Positions 42,707 through 49,996 are shown, counted from the stretch's first letter. The stretch: 61,656 nt of DNA from CAZCSK01 sp964501265 (GCA_964501265.1 CAZCSK010000010.1:1-61656); one strand, 5' to 3'. A program made the numbers and translations. The notes: generated from the letters alone by a model not told the origin.

Positions 42707-44376
42707 CGGCACGGCTGACTTCTATCGAAGAAAGCATGCTCGCGCTTCGGCCATTGGCCCAACCGCCACCTTGCGCCTCTGTCGATATAGCACCAGCTCC
42801 CGATTTGTGAACTTGGCTGACCATCGACTTGTGTGGACTTGCTCCACCACACCAAACCAAAATCATTCTGCATCGTGTAATCGGCGTTACCAAAGCCGAC
42901 GCTCGCCTGCCAGTGAGGAGCGGCACCCGCTGCAGGATTAGGAAAGGTTGTTTGCTGAAGCCCTCGTTGGAAGGTCTGGGGGGTGAGGCTCGGCCCAGCC
43001 ATTTGGATTCCAGACGCAATGATAAGCATCATCCGGTAGATGACCTCGTGAGCTACCGCGCCGCCAAATCCTGTCGGGTAGAAGTCGGGATCAGCTTCTG
43101 TAGCCGCCCAGACCCAGGGCTCCTGAGATAGCGGACTCAGCCTGCTTTTCGTGGTTACCCCAAACATCTGGTTCTCCTGTTCCGCCTGTTGCGGAATGTA
43201 GTAACCGTAATGAATCGGGTTATCCTGATCGCTCCACCCGGTGAGGATCCATTCCGGTTTATAGCCAATCTGCGCTGCCTCGACCATGAGCGTCCGCATG
43301 CCACTGCCCCCGGTGTTTGCCTGGCACAGACAAAAGATGGAGGTTATTCCCGAGTTCTTGAAATCGGCGACGTTTACTCGCGCCTGCGAGCCATCCCAAC
43401 TAGATGACGACGCTTCTTTCAAGTCGGCACCGCAACGACGCAATGGCTCGCTCAAGCGCTCGATCGGCGGACGCGAGGCGTTGGCAGTTGTCGGGTAATG
43501 GACGGCGAAGGATCTCGTGCGAACAGCGACGTCCGGGCCGCCATGGAGAGCAAGACGCCCGACAAGGGAATTACAGGCGAACTCCGCGACGTTGTCGAGC
43601 AACTCTCCTCCCGTCACCTGATACTGCCACTGGAACGGAGCATACTCTTGAAGGTAGGAGGTACTTTTGGTCAGGGTGTCAAAGGAGAGGATGCCCTGGC
43701 GGCTTAGCTCATTGTGAAACGGCGAAAGGCTCCGGGCGTCAAAAGGCCATGGGGACAGAGCGCCGAAAGGTTCAACTTCAGCAGCCCTTTCGGCGTTTGC
43801 TCGCTGTCTTTCGGGCGTCACGTCACCCGGGACAACCAGAAAGGGAACGGGTCGGATGGTCCGGCCGTAGAACTCATAGCGCAGGTTGAAATGACGGGCC
43901 ATCCGGCTGGCGGCCCGCACAAAGCTGTGTTGGCTATCGGTTGAGCCCCAATCTGGAATAGCTATTCGAATTTCGTCCCGGGTAATCCCCCTGGAAGTCG
44001 TCCCACCGTTGTTCCCGAGCCAGTTGTTTATACAAGGCGGGGATTGAGGGTCCTCGGTCTGCCGTGGGGGGCTGCCCACACATCTACGCACTCGTGCCTT
44101 TTCGATTACTTTTCGAGGTAGCGAAAGGGCGGCTGTATCTGGACCTCCGCAGACTTGCCCCTTGGCACACGATCCTGCCCCAGATCCAAACTGGCTCGAT
44201 TGCTGGTTGGGCGCGTCCTTTATCGGCTCTTGAGCCTGCGGAGCGAACTCGGCAACGCTCGGTGGGGATGGGGGCACCATTACCAGCGCAACCGCCACTA
44301 TGATTAGCAGAATTATCGTGGCTAGCGATGCGTAGGCGATGGTGATCGTCTTCGACTGGCGCCGGTCCGTTCTCAT
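42703..44376 (-). CDS. Membrane-anchored substrate-binding-like protein, paralogue 1 (element cargo)
   Basis: 557 residues from the ATG at 44376, chosen because GGAGGA lies 7 bases upstream. A short basic N-terminus, one membrane helix (IAYASLATIILLIIVAVALV) and a VPPSPPSVAEFAPQAQ linker lead to a Cys pair CAKGQVC, RRCVGSPPRQTEDPQSPPC, then a large domain (DEIRIAIPDWGS, YEFYGRTIRPVPF, ACNSLVGRLALHGG, GITSIFCLC, YKPEWILTGW). It resembles type 1 periplasmic-binding (branched-chain amino acid) proteins, but no transporter genes accompany it. The ligand and role are unknown. It has its own promoter at 44409-44438. Confidence 0.7.
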   Translation of the reverse strand: MRTDRRQSKTITIAYASLATIILLIIVAVALVMVPPSPPSVAEFAPQAQEPIKDAPNQQSSQFGSGAGSCAKGQVCGGPDTAALSLPRKVIEKARVRRCVGSPPRQTEDPQSPPCINNWLGNNGGTTSRGITRDEIRIAIPDWGSTDSQHSFVRAASRMARHFNLRYEFYGRTIRPVPFLVVPGDVTPERQRANAERAAEVEPFGALSPWPFDARSLSPFHNELSRQGILSFDTLTKSTSYLQEYAPFQWQYQVTGGELLDNVAEFACNSLVGRLALHGGPDVAVRTRSFAVHYPTTANASRPPIERLSEPLRRCGADLKEASSSSWDGSQARVNVADFKNSGITSIFCLCQANTGGSGMRTLMVEAAQIGYKPEWILTGWSDQDNPIHYGYYIPQQAEQENQMFGVTTKSRLSPLSQEPWVWAATEADPDFYPTGFGGAVAHEVIYRMMLIIASGIQMAGPSLTPQTFQRGLQQTTFPNPAAGAAPHWQASVGFGNADYTMQNDFGLVWWSKSTQVDGQPSSQIGSWCYIDRGARWRLGQWPKREHAFFDRSQPCR

Positions 44377-44408
44377 GTGTGGTTCCTCCGTGTTGCTCCC
44401 GATAGCTG

Positions 44409-44451
44409 ACACTACTCCTGGACGCTTTGATGTGTCAACAAGGACATCAAA
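44409..44451 (-). promoter_or_regulatory. Sigma-70-like promoter and 7-bp inverted repeat upstream of the cargo pair
   Basis: On the minus strand: TTGACA (44433-44438), an 18-bp spacer and TAGTGT (44409-44414), then GGAGGA and the ATG at 44376. A perfect inverted repeat TTTGATG (44426-44432) / CATCAAA (44445-44451) brackets the -35 box, a likely operator. The promoter separates cargo expression from the replication/terS module. Confidence 0.6.
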
Positions 44452-44503
44452 TGCTTTTGGGTTTCTAAGAATGGAGAGAGTAAGCCACGTTCCGGAAATC
44501 GTG

Positions 44504-44988
44504 CTAATCCGTGATTTCGACGATCTGCGGCCCCTCGATTTGGCTGTTCATCGCATCGAGAGTGAGCGCAGCGCCCGCGTAAACGATCCCCAGCCGCAAG
44601 CGGGAGTTAGGCGTCAATCCGAACTCACCTTCGAGGCGGGCGAGATGGACTTCCAGTTTGTTGGCATGTTCAAGTAACGGGAAATGCGCTGTTGATCTTT
44701 CGATCCCAGGACCAGGCGGCCCGTCTTGAGCGCTTCGCCAATACATCTCGACCACTCGTCCAGATACCGAAAATAGCGCTTTATGGCCGGATAATCGCCG
44801 GGTTTCGTCAGTTGTGCGAGGTCTGAGGCCCAGAAGTCGTCCCAGGCGTCCAGCGTTGTCTGTAAGAGCTTGCTAGGCTGCCTGGGAGGCACTATCTCCC
44901 GCCTCTCGCCTAAGACGGGCGTTAGCGGCGCGTCCCTGTGTCCCTGCTGACGATCCGGGGGCTTCGCTCTAGGTCCACGCCTACCCAT
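44504..44988 (-). pseudogene. Phage terminase small subunit-like gene (terS), frameshifted
   Basis: Starts at ATG 44988 with GGAGGT eight bases upstream: MGRRGPRAKPP, the N-terminus typical of P27-type small terminases, then QTTLDAWDDFWASDLAQL, YFRYLDEWSRCIGEAL and GRLVLGSKDQQR. Near 44680 the family-like sequence moves to the -1 frame: FPLLEHANKLEVHLARLEGE, FGLTPNSRLRLGIVYAG and a stop at 44504. Both halves are good family sequence, so a single-base indel is likely. No classical slippery heptamer is present. TerS would direct packaging of element DNA into helper capsids. Confidence 0.6.
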
Positions 44989-45033
44989 TACTGCCACCTC
45001 CTGGGAAAAAACGCCCAGACTGAAACCGAAGGC

Positions 45034-45050
45034 CAAAACCTAGGGTTTTG
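45034..45050. repeat. Short palindrome upstream of terS
   Basis: CAAAACC-TAG-GGTTTTG, perfect 7-bp arms in the gap before terS. A weaker GGAGG/CCTCC pair follows at 45084-45100. Either could be an operator or a folding element; there is no T-tract to mark a terminator. Confidence 0.4.
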
Positions 45051-45120
45051 ACATTCGGCTCGGGCCTGACCTGCTGCGCATTGGGAGGATTTTTGCCTCC
45101 ATTCCTGTGAGGGTGCACGT

Positions 45121-45309
45121 TCATCTCTTAGCCCCTGTCGCATGGAGTCCGACGGCACGTTGCGCCTGTGCCCTTACAGCCTCGTCGCTTGGTGCCTTCA
45201 GTAGTTGCCTTACGCAGCCTTCAAGGACTCGAACCCGAGCCGCCATAGCCTCGATGGTTGATTGAAGCTGATGCAGTCGGTCGACGGTCTCGGGGTTATG
45301 CCACGGCAT
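45121..45309 (-). CDS. Small coiled-coil-like element protein
   Basis: 62 residues from ATG 45309 (MPWHNPETVDRLHQLQST), with AAGGGA upstream. The heptad-like IEAMAARVRVLEGCVRQLLK suggests one helix or coiled coil. A TTG start at 45357 would add 16 residues but has no ribosome-binding site. No family recognised. It lies between the iteron region and terS. Confidence 0.45.
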   Translation of the reverse strand: MPWHNPETVDRLHQLQSTIEAMAARVRVLEGCVRQLLKAPSDEAVRAQAQRAVGLHATGAKR

Positions 45310-45592
45310 GGCCACTTGTCCCTTCTCTAGATAGCCTGGGGCTCTCTCTTGATTCAATAGATTCAGCCTGGGGTAGAGCGTCAGTTAGGTAGGCATCCCC
45401 CGAGCGCCCTTTTGGCGCTGGGGTGCCGTCCGGTGACGCTCCTTGAAATGTCCGAACTGTGTCCGGGGTATGTCCGCCAGTTCGGACAGGCATATGTCCT
45501 TTATAGGGATTCATGTCCGAATGTCCGAACTGGATTTGGAATGTCCGAACTGTGTCCGAACTGTGTCCGGGGTGATAGTCATTCTTCGCCAT
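45296..45592 (-). CDS. Doubtful ORF lying over the iteron array
   Basis: 98 codons starting at an ATG inside the end of the Toprim-AAA gene. The peptide repeats PDTVRTFQ-like segments simply because the DNA beneath is the TGTCCGAAC array. GGAGG abuts the ATG with no spacer. More likely a by-product of the repeats than a gene, though coding iterons do exist in plasmids. Confidence 0.2.
   Translation of the reverse strand: MAKNDYHPGHSSDTVRTFQIQFGHSDMNPYKGHMPVRTGGHTPDTVRTFQGASPDGTPAPKGRSGDAYLTDALPQAESIESRESPRLSREGTSGHAVA
45448..45572. repeat. Iteron-like array, candidate replication origin
   Basis: About ten copies of a TGTCCG(AAC) core in 125 bp, nine in one orientation and one inverted (GTTCGGACA form at ~45480). 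Units are often 10-11 bp apart, so they lie on one helix face. The centre (45494-45510) is the most A/T-rich part. It lies directly downstream of the primase/helicase gene, where satellite and plasmid origins often sit. Confidence 0.7.
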
Positions 45593-47072
45593 CCTCCACG
45601 TCCCAGATCTTCAGGTTGTGGGGTCCTGATTTTTCGGTTGCGCCGATCTCGGCAAGCGCGCGACGAACCGTTCTTTCGGCGTAGCCGGTTGCGTCCACCA
45701 GGTCGGCAATAGTCATCTCTGGCGACTCCTCTAGGGCGGCTTTCACCTTGTCGGCGGCGGTCTCACGCTTTCCGTCGTTGGGGTCGCGGGTGAATCCCCG
45801 GGCACGATCGAATAGAAGCCCCCAACGATCCCCCACCGGTAGATCGCCGTCGCGGTCTTTGAAGAAATACAAGAAGGCGTAGCCGTTCCTAAGCCGTTGA
45901 AGCCCGAGCACCACCTCTGCCCCCCGCTGATAAGCAGATGAGCCGAAAAACTCGTGGATCGAGAATCGTGCACCGGCCGGCGGCTTTCGTAGGTGAACCG
46001 GAAGGAGCAAAGCAAATCCATATTCCTCTCGCCATCCATCTAAGAGGCGCATCAGATCCACTGCCTGGCGCTCGTCGTTACTGTCGCCCGAGTGCAGCTT
46101 GTAAAGCGGATCGAGCATCACCACGTCGGGCCTTGCCTCCGAGATCGCCTCCTCCATCGCCGCCACTTGCATCGCGTCACGATCCAAAGACAGGCCGTCC
46201 GGGGTCCGGATGTAGTGAACCTGATCGCTTTTGTCGAGACCCGCTTCGGCGAGCTGGCGCTTTACTGTCTTGAGTCCCTGCTCTGCGTCAAGAATGAGAG
46301 CACTGCCTCCCGGCCCCTTGAAGCCGAGAAACTCCTCACCGCGGGTAATGGCGGCAACGATCTGCAGGCATAGCGTCGTCTTGCCTTCTCCCGTATGCGC
46401 CCCGATAACGGTCCGCTTGCCGTGTTCCGCCAGGTGCCCGAGTAGTTGTGATGAGATCTCTGGATCGGGTAGGTCGCACAGTTGCCTCGCAGTCATCGCA
46501 TCGAGGCGATAACGCATGGATATAAGTTGCGCGCCGTCAATCACCTTAGCGACTGCTTCGGCGGGGTCGTCGGCCCTCTCTGCCACCTCTGCCAGATCCT
46601 TATAACCGGTCGGCACCCGAGCTTCAAAAAGATCGACCAGGCCATCTAGACGCGCGATGTTGTCTTGATGGGCCTTCTCTCCCTCCTCGTCGGCGTCGGG
46701 CGCGAGGATTACTTTCTTGCACTCCTTCACGATTTCGACACCCTGCTCAGAGAGTCGGGACGATGCCAGACCAATGGTCGGGTAACCAGCTTGGCAGCCC
46801 GCGTACGCGTCGAAAAATCCTTCAGTAACCACAAGCTCGTCGGAGTCATAAACATCGGCGGTCGGCGCGAAAAAGGCGGGTCTTGGGCCTTTGTCGTTTA
46901 GGTACTTTGGCTCGGCTCCGTTAATGGCCCAGAAGGTCCTGTAACCGGTAGGGCCATTCGGGCCGAACCATTGGAGCGCCACCCGGTCCCCCTCAATTTG
47001 GGGTCCCGCTTGTTCGATAAGGATCGGATCTTTGATCCCCCGGCGTGCAAAACACTCTGCCGCGCTATCCAC
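45579..47072 (-). CDS. Toprim-AAA primase/helicase-like replication protein
   Basis: 497 residues from GTG. The N-terminal Toprim domain has LVVTEGFFDAYAG (Glu) and KKVILAPDADEEG (DxD). The RecA/AAA_25-type ATPase (~205-400) has Walker A GAHTGEGKTTLCL, ALILDAEQG and Walker B PDVVMLDPLYKL. A C-terminal winged-helix-like region (MTIADLVDATGYAERTVRRA) may bind the iterons. This is a pri-rep type protein of phages and satellites. The zinc finger is on a separate gene, overlapping by 8 bp. Confidence 0.85.
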   Translation of the reverse strand: MDSAAECFARRGIKDPILIEQAGPQIEGDRVALQWFGPNGPTGYRTFWAINGAEPKYLNDKGPRPAFFAPTADVYDSDELVVTEGFFDAYAGCQAGYPTIGLASSRLSEQGVEIVKECKKVILAPDADEEGEKAHQDNIARLDGLVDLFEARVPTGYKDLAEVAERADDPAEAVAKVIDGAQLISMRYRLDAMTARQLCDLPDPEISSQLLGHLAEHGKRTVIGAHTGEGKTTLCLQIVAAITRGEEFLGFKGPGGSALILDAEQGLKTVKRQLAEAGLDKSDQVHYIRTPDGLSLDRDAMQVAAMEEAISEARPDVVMLDPLYKLHSGDSNDERQAVDLMRLLDGWREEYGFALLLPVHLRKPPAGARFSIHEFFGSSAYQRGAEVVLGLQRLRNGYAFLYFFKDRDGDLPVGDRWGLLFDRARGFTRDPNDGKRETAADKVKAALEESPEMTIADLVDATGYAERTVRRALAEIGATEKSGPHNLKIWDVEDGEE

Positions 47073-47325
47073 GTCGAATCACGTCAGCGATAGATCGGTT
47101 CGATAGTGCCGCTTCTAAATCGAGTGCATCGCCGCCGGCCGCGCAGCCGTGACACTTCCAACGGTCGCGACCGTCCCTGCCCCGATAAAGAGACAGAGAC
47201 GGGCTGCGGTCGTCGTGCAGCGGGCAAACGGCCATCCTGCGACGCACTGGTATGCCGTGACGCTCAAGTACGGCGGCAGGTGTTCCTAGACGCTCCCGCG
47301 CCCGTTCTATGCGATTGTCGAGCAT
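47065..47325 (-). CDS. CHC2-type zinc-finger primase fragment (stand-alone)
   Basis: 86 residues from the ATG at 47325, which overlaps the stop region of the upstream gene. CPLHDDRSPSLSLY and WKCHGCAAGGDALDL give the C-x2-H...C-x2-C zinc site of DnaG-type primases. It ends inside the start of the Toprim-AAA gene. Together the two chains equal one DnaG-like primase/helicase split in two; the short GTG overlap suggests they are translated coupled. Confidence 0.8.
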   Translation of the reverse strand: MLDNRIERARERLGTPAAVLERHGIPVRRRMAVCPLHDDRSPSLSLYRGRDGRDRWKCHGCAAGGDALDLEAALSNRSIADVIRRG

Positions 47326-47326
47326 C

Positions 47327-47719
47327 TCAGTGAGAGACTGCTTGATCGTCCTCGTCGGCCGCTTCGGTGCGGGCGTCGTCGGCCATAGCTTTCCAATCAA
47401 CGGCGGCGGATTGCACTGGGCCGTCTATCGCGACGCGATACTTTTCATAACCCCGCGGGTCAAGGCCAAAGTATTTGATTCCGAGTCGGTCACCGACTTT
47501 GGGTTGAAGGTTGGCAATCTCACCCTTTAGCACGGTGTGGTAGCCATGGATAGCCGTTTCCTCACCGTCGTCCGTCCTCAGAACGACAACGGGGTATATC
47601 CCGCCATACTGCGATGTTCGCGCATCAATCGAAACGACCGTTCCGATTTTCATGTCGCCCGGCTCTGGTCGCCATCCGGTTGGAAATGAATTGAGTCTTT
47701 CCTCAAACGATGTAGTCAC
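47327..47719 (-). CDS. Phage-like hypothetical protein in the replication module
   Basis: 130 residues: PTGWRPEPGDMKIGTVVSID, YPVVVLRTDDGEE, HTVLKGEIANLQPKVGDRLG, IKYFGL, ending in an acidic tail. The beta-rich pattern suggests an OB- or SH3-like fold. Similar proteins occur in actinophage replication regions to my knowledge, but I cannot name a family. Possible single-strand binding role is only a guess from position. Confidence 0.6.
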   Translation of the reverse strand: MTTSFEERLNSFPTGWRPEPGDMKIGTVVSIDARTSQYGGIYPVVVLRTDDGEETAIHGYHTVLKGEIANLQPKVGDRLGIKYFGLDPRGYEKYRVAIDGPVQSAAVDWKAMADDARTEAADEDDQAVSH

Positions 47720-47763
47720 TGTGCTAACCTTTCTTTGGGTTGGTGGTTCGTTGGCGCTCCGGT

Positions 47764-47970
47764 CTAGTGGCCGGGGCGTTTTACGTCTTGGGACAAGTTC
47801 AAGGGGTCATCACCCCCTCTACCTGATCTCGTGGGCTTCACTTCTTTCCAGGGGCCGATAATGGCCGCTATTCGCGCGATGGCCGCTGGGTCCTCGATCT
47901 TGGGAGGTAGTCCCTGCCGGCGGCGACTCTCGGAAACGTCAAACACCCCCCGCTTAGAGTCAGGGCTCAT
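47764..47970 (-). CDS. Small hypothetical element protein
   Basis: 68 residues from the ATG at 47970, which overlaps the stop of the Xis-like gene as ATGA. Sequence MSPDSKRGVFDVSESRRRQG, then a short helix DPAAIARIAAIIGPW. Basic and probably small helical. No family recognised. Confidence 0.5.
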   Translation of the reverse strand: MSPDSKRGVFDVSESRRRQGLPPKIEDPAAIARIAAIIGPWKEVKPTRSGRGGDDPLNLSQDVKRPGH

Positions 47971-48173
47971 GGTCGCCGGCCCGATTCCGACTCTTGACGC
48001 CTCAGCCACTCGTCAACGTCTGTCGGCCGGTATCGAACATGGCGACCAACGCGAATACCCGGAGGCCCGACCCCCTTATGCCGCCACCCGTAGATCGTGC
48101 TCACCGGTACATCGAAGTACCGCGCAACGTCTTCGGGACTCCACAACTTGCCGTCGATCTCTGCTACCCGCAT
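47967..48173 (-). CDS. AlpA/excisionase-like HTH protein
   Basis: 68 residues from ATG 48173 with AAGGAGGG five bases upstream. KLWSPEDVARYFDVPVSTIY, then GWRHKGVGPPGIRVGRHVRY and DVDEWLRR is the MerR-like winged HTH of the excisionase/AlpA family. It is the first gene of the leftward replication module and faces the XRE repressor. Probable roles are directing excision and/or activating the module. Confidence 0.82.
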   Translation of the reverse strand: MRVAEIDGKLWSPEDVARYFDVPVSTIYGWRHKGVGPPGIRVGRHVRYRPTDVDEWLRRQESESGRRP

Positions 48174-48198
48174 TGAACCCTCCTTAGAACTACTTACC

Positions 48199-48249
48199 GC
48201 CATTCTATCGAGGGCGCTTGCCATTAGCCATAGATACCACTACAATGGC
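48199..48249. promoter_or_regulatory. Divergent switch region: repressor promoter and GCCATT half-sites
   Basis: Rightward promoter TTGCCA (48218-48223), exactly 17 bp, TACAAT (48241-48246). GCCATT occurs at 48199-48204 and 48220-48225 (21 bp apart) and inverted as AATGGC at 48244-48249, overlapping the -35 and -10 boxes. A leftward -10 candidate TAGAAT (48202-48207, minus) overlaps the first half-site. This looks like a repressor-controlled switch. Confidence 0.6.
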
Positions 48250-48272
48250 GATAATCGCAAGGGAGGTTAGAG

Positions 48273-48776
48273 ATGGCCCGAAAGTCGGTCCCGAAAGAAA
48301 AAGGACACACCGCCGAACCTTCGTACTGGTTCGGTGAACAAATGAAGCAAGCGCGGGAAGCAAGACGGTGGACTCAGCAGGACCTATCCGACGATCTCAA
48401 GGAGATGGGGATTCCAAACATGGACCCCTCGAAAATCGCCAAGATCGAGAATCACATTCGAGACATCTCTCTAGATGAGGCATTGATGATCGCGGCGGCC
48501 CTTGGCGTCTGTCCCATTCACTTGTTCGTACCGAGAGAGGATCGCGACTGGCTGAAGCTGACGCCGAAAGTCACCCTTGCTCCCCGCGTAGCGCGTAAGT
48601 GGATGCGAGGCGAAGCGCCTTTGCAAGAGGACGACACGAAAACCTATTTCAGCGAGGTCCCCGCGATGGAGTTCCTAGTCAGTCTGGCGAAGCGCTCCCC
48701 CAATCACAAAGTTACCCGTCTCAAGGGTGGCGGTGTCAAATATGAAGTATTCGGCGAACAAGAAGAGGAGAAATAG
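48273..48776 (+). CDS. XRE-family HTH repressor
   Basis: 167 residues, GGGAGG before the ATG. The HTH region is FGEQMKQAREARRWTQQDLSD (~22-42), DPSKIAKIENHIRDISLDEA and MIAAALGVCPIHLF (~75-88). The C-terminal half (KVTRLKGGGVKYEVFGEQ) may dimerise or bind an inducer. By position it is the master repressor facing the Xis-like gene, as Stl/CI-like genes do in satellites and prophages. The integrase ATG follows its stop directly. Confidence 0.85.
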   Translation: MARKSVPKEKGHTAEPSYWFGEQMKQAREARRWTQQDLSDDLKEMGIPNMDPSKIAKIENHIRDISLDEALMIAAALGVCPIHLFVPREDRDWLKLTPKVTLAPRVARKWMRGEAPLQEDDTKTYFSEVPAMEFLVSLAKRSPNHKVTRLKGGGVKYEVFGEQEEEK

Positions 48777-49877
48777 ATGGCACACATACAAAAGCGTCAC
48801 AGCCGGCCCGGATACATCGCGCGGTGGGTAGACCCGAGCGGTAATGACAAATCGAAAAGCTTTGACCGAAAAGTCGATGCACAGAATCACTTAACGACCA
48901 TCCAGCACTCGAAACTCTTGGGCGCTTATGCCGATCCAAAACTCGGGCGCACGGTGTTCTCCGACTGGGTTTCGGAGTACGGGTCAAGCCGGCCAATTAG
49001 ACGACCCGCGACGGAAGCGCGCGACGAATGGATTTTGCGATCCCTGATACTGCCGGGATTCGGCAAACTGCCCCTTGCTCGAATCAAGAGTCTGGACATT
49101 CAGAAGTGAGTTTCGGGGCTTGAGGCCAGCTATGCGCCCGCAACCGTCCATAAGGCCGCCCAGATCCTTCAGGGGGTCTTGAAGGGTGCTGCCAGGTCAA
49201 AGTATCTAGCCGTCTCGCCGTATGAGGGAATCGACCTACCGAGAATCGACTCGCACGAAATGAGGTTCCTATCGCGCGATGAGGTTGGGGTCTTGGCGGA
49301 CGCAATTCATCCTCTCTACAACGTGCTGGTGCTAACGGCCGCCTACACCGGCTTGCGGTGGGGTGAGCTTGCAGGCCTCAAGGTGAAGTATCTAAACCTT
49401 CTTCGTCGTTCCTTGCTCGTCGAGGAGGCGCTTACTGACGTTAAGGGACAAGTCAGCATCGGCCCCGTTAAGACCAGGGCATCGAGGCGCACAGTCTCAC
49501 TACCTCCGTTCATAGTGGAGCTTGTCGCCGCCCATCTAGCAAGAAACCCAAAGTCTGAGCTTGTTTTCACAGCTGCTGAGGGCGCTCCCCTTCGGGCGTC
49601 AAACTTCCGTCGCCGGTTCTGGAATCCGTCCGTCGAGGCTTCCGTGGGCTCCCCGATGAGGTTCCACGACCTTAGACACACCCACGCGGCCCTCTTGATT
49701 GCAGAGAACACGAACCCGAAAACGATCCAAGTCCGACTCGGCCACGCGTCGATCAAGACGACTTTGGACACATACGGCCACCTCATGGAAAGCCTCGACG
49801 AAGCCGCCGCGAATGCTCTGGATGCGGCCTGGGCGAAACGAGAGACGGGACAACGACGGGACGCCGACGTCTTGTAG
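48777..49877 (+). pseudogene. int: Tyrosine site-specific integrase with an in-frame TGA
   Basis: Reading through the TGA at 49107-49109 gives ~366 residues of one continuous integrase. AP2-like N-terminus (KRHSRPGYIARWVDPSGNDK), SAM-like core-binding domain (IKSLDIQK[stop]VSGLEASYAPATVHKAA), catalytic domain with AAYTGLRWGELAGL (Arg), RRTVSLPP, HDLRHTHAALL (HxxR) and LGHASIKTTLDTYGH (Tyr nucleophile). TGG to TGA at a Trp-compatible position is the simplest explanation. Downstream translation could restart but would lack the arm-binding region. It abuts attR. Confidence 0.85.
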
Positions 49878-49916
49878 TTTCCCCCCAGGTCGTCAATGTC
49901 GTCCCTGACCTGCTGT

Positions 49917-49966
49917 TACGTTCGTGGGCGCACGAGGAATTGAACCTCGGACTTCTTCCGTGTCAG
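49917..49966. repeat. attR: 50-bp direct repeat within tRNA-Val(GAC)
   Basis: Identical to 40560-40609 except one base. It restores the 3' half of the tRNA gene, so the host tRNA stays functional after integration. Confidence 0.88.
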
Positions 49967-49996
49967 GGAAGCGCTCTACCTCTGAGCTATGCGCCC
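49925..49996 (-). tRNA. tRNA-Val (anticodon GAC), integration site of the element
   Basis: 72 nt: acceptor GGGCGCA/TGCGCCC, D arm GCTC...GAGC, anticodon stem CTTCC/GGAAG with loop CTGACAC, T arm CGAGG-TTCAATT-CCTCG, discriminator A. The 3' half is supplied by the element (attR). Confidence 0.96.

Larger units (their letters stand above)
40560..49966. mobile_element. Phage-satellite-like (PICI-like) integrated element at tRNA-Val(GAC)
   Basis: About 9.4 kb bounded by the 50-bp att repeats. Right module, plus strand: XRE repressor and tyrosine integrase next to attR. Left module, minus strand: AlpA/Xis-like HTH, two small proteins, CHC2 zinc-finger protein, Toprim-AAA protein, iteron-like array, small ORFs, terS-like gene, then a cargo pair with its own promoter. 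The order int-repressor/divergent xis-primase/rep-ori-terS-cargo is the layout known for phage-inducible chromosomal islands. There are no capsid, portal, tail or large-terminase genes. Three disrupted genes show decay. A cryptic prophage remnant or an actinobacterial integrative plasmid is the alternative. Confidence 0.78.

Noticed and set aside
45448..45572. CRISPR array in the repeat region of the element
   Set aside because: Units are about 10 bp, too short, with no uniform spacers and no cas genes in the window.
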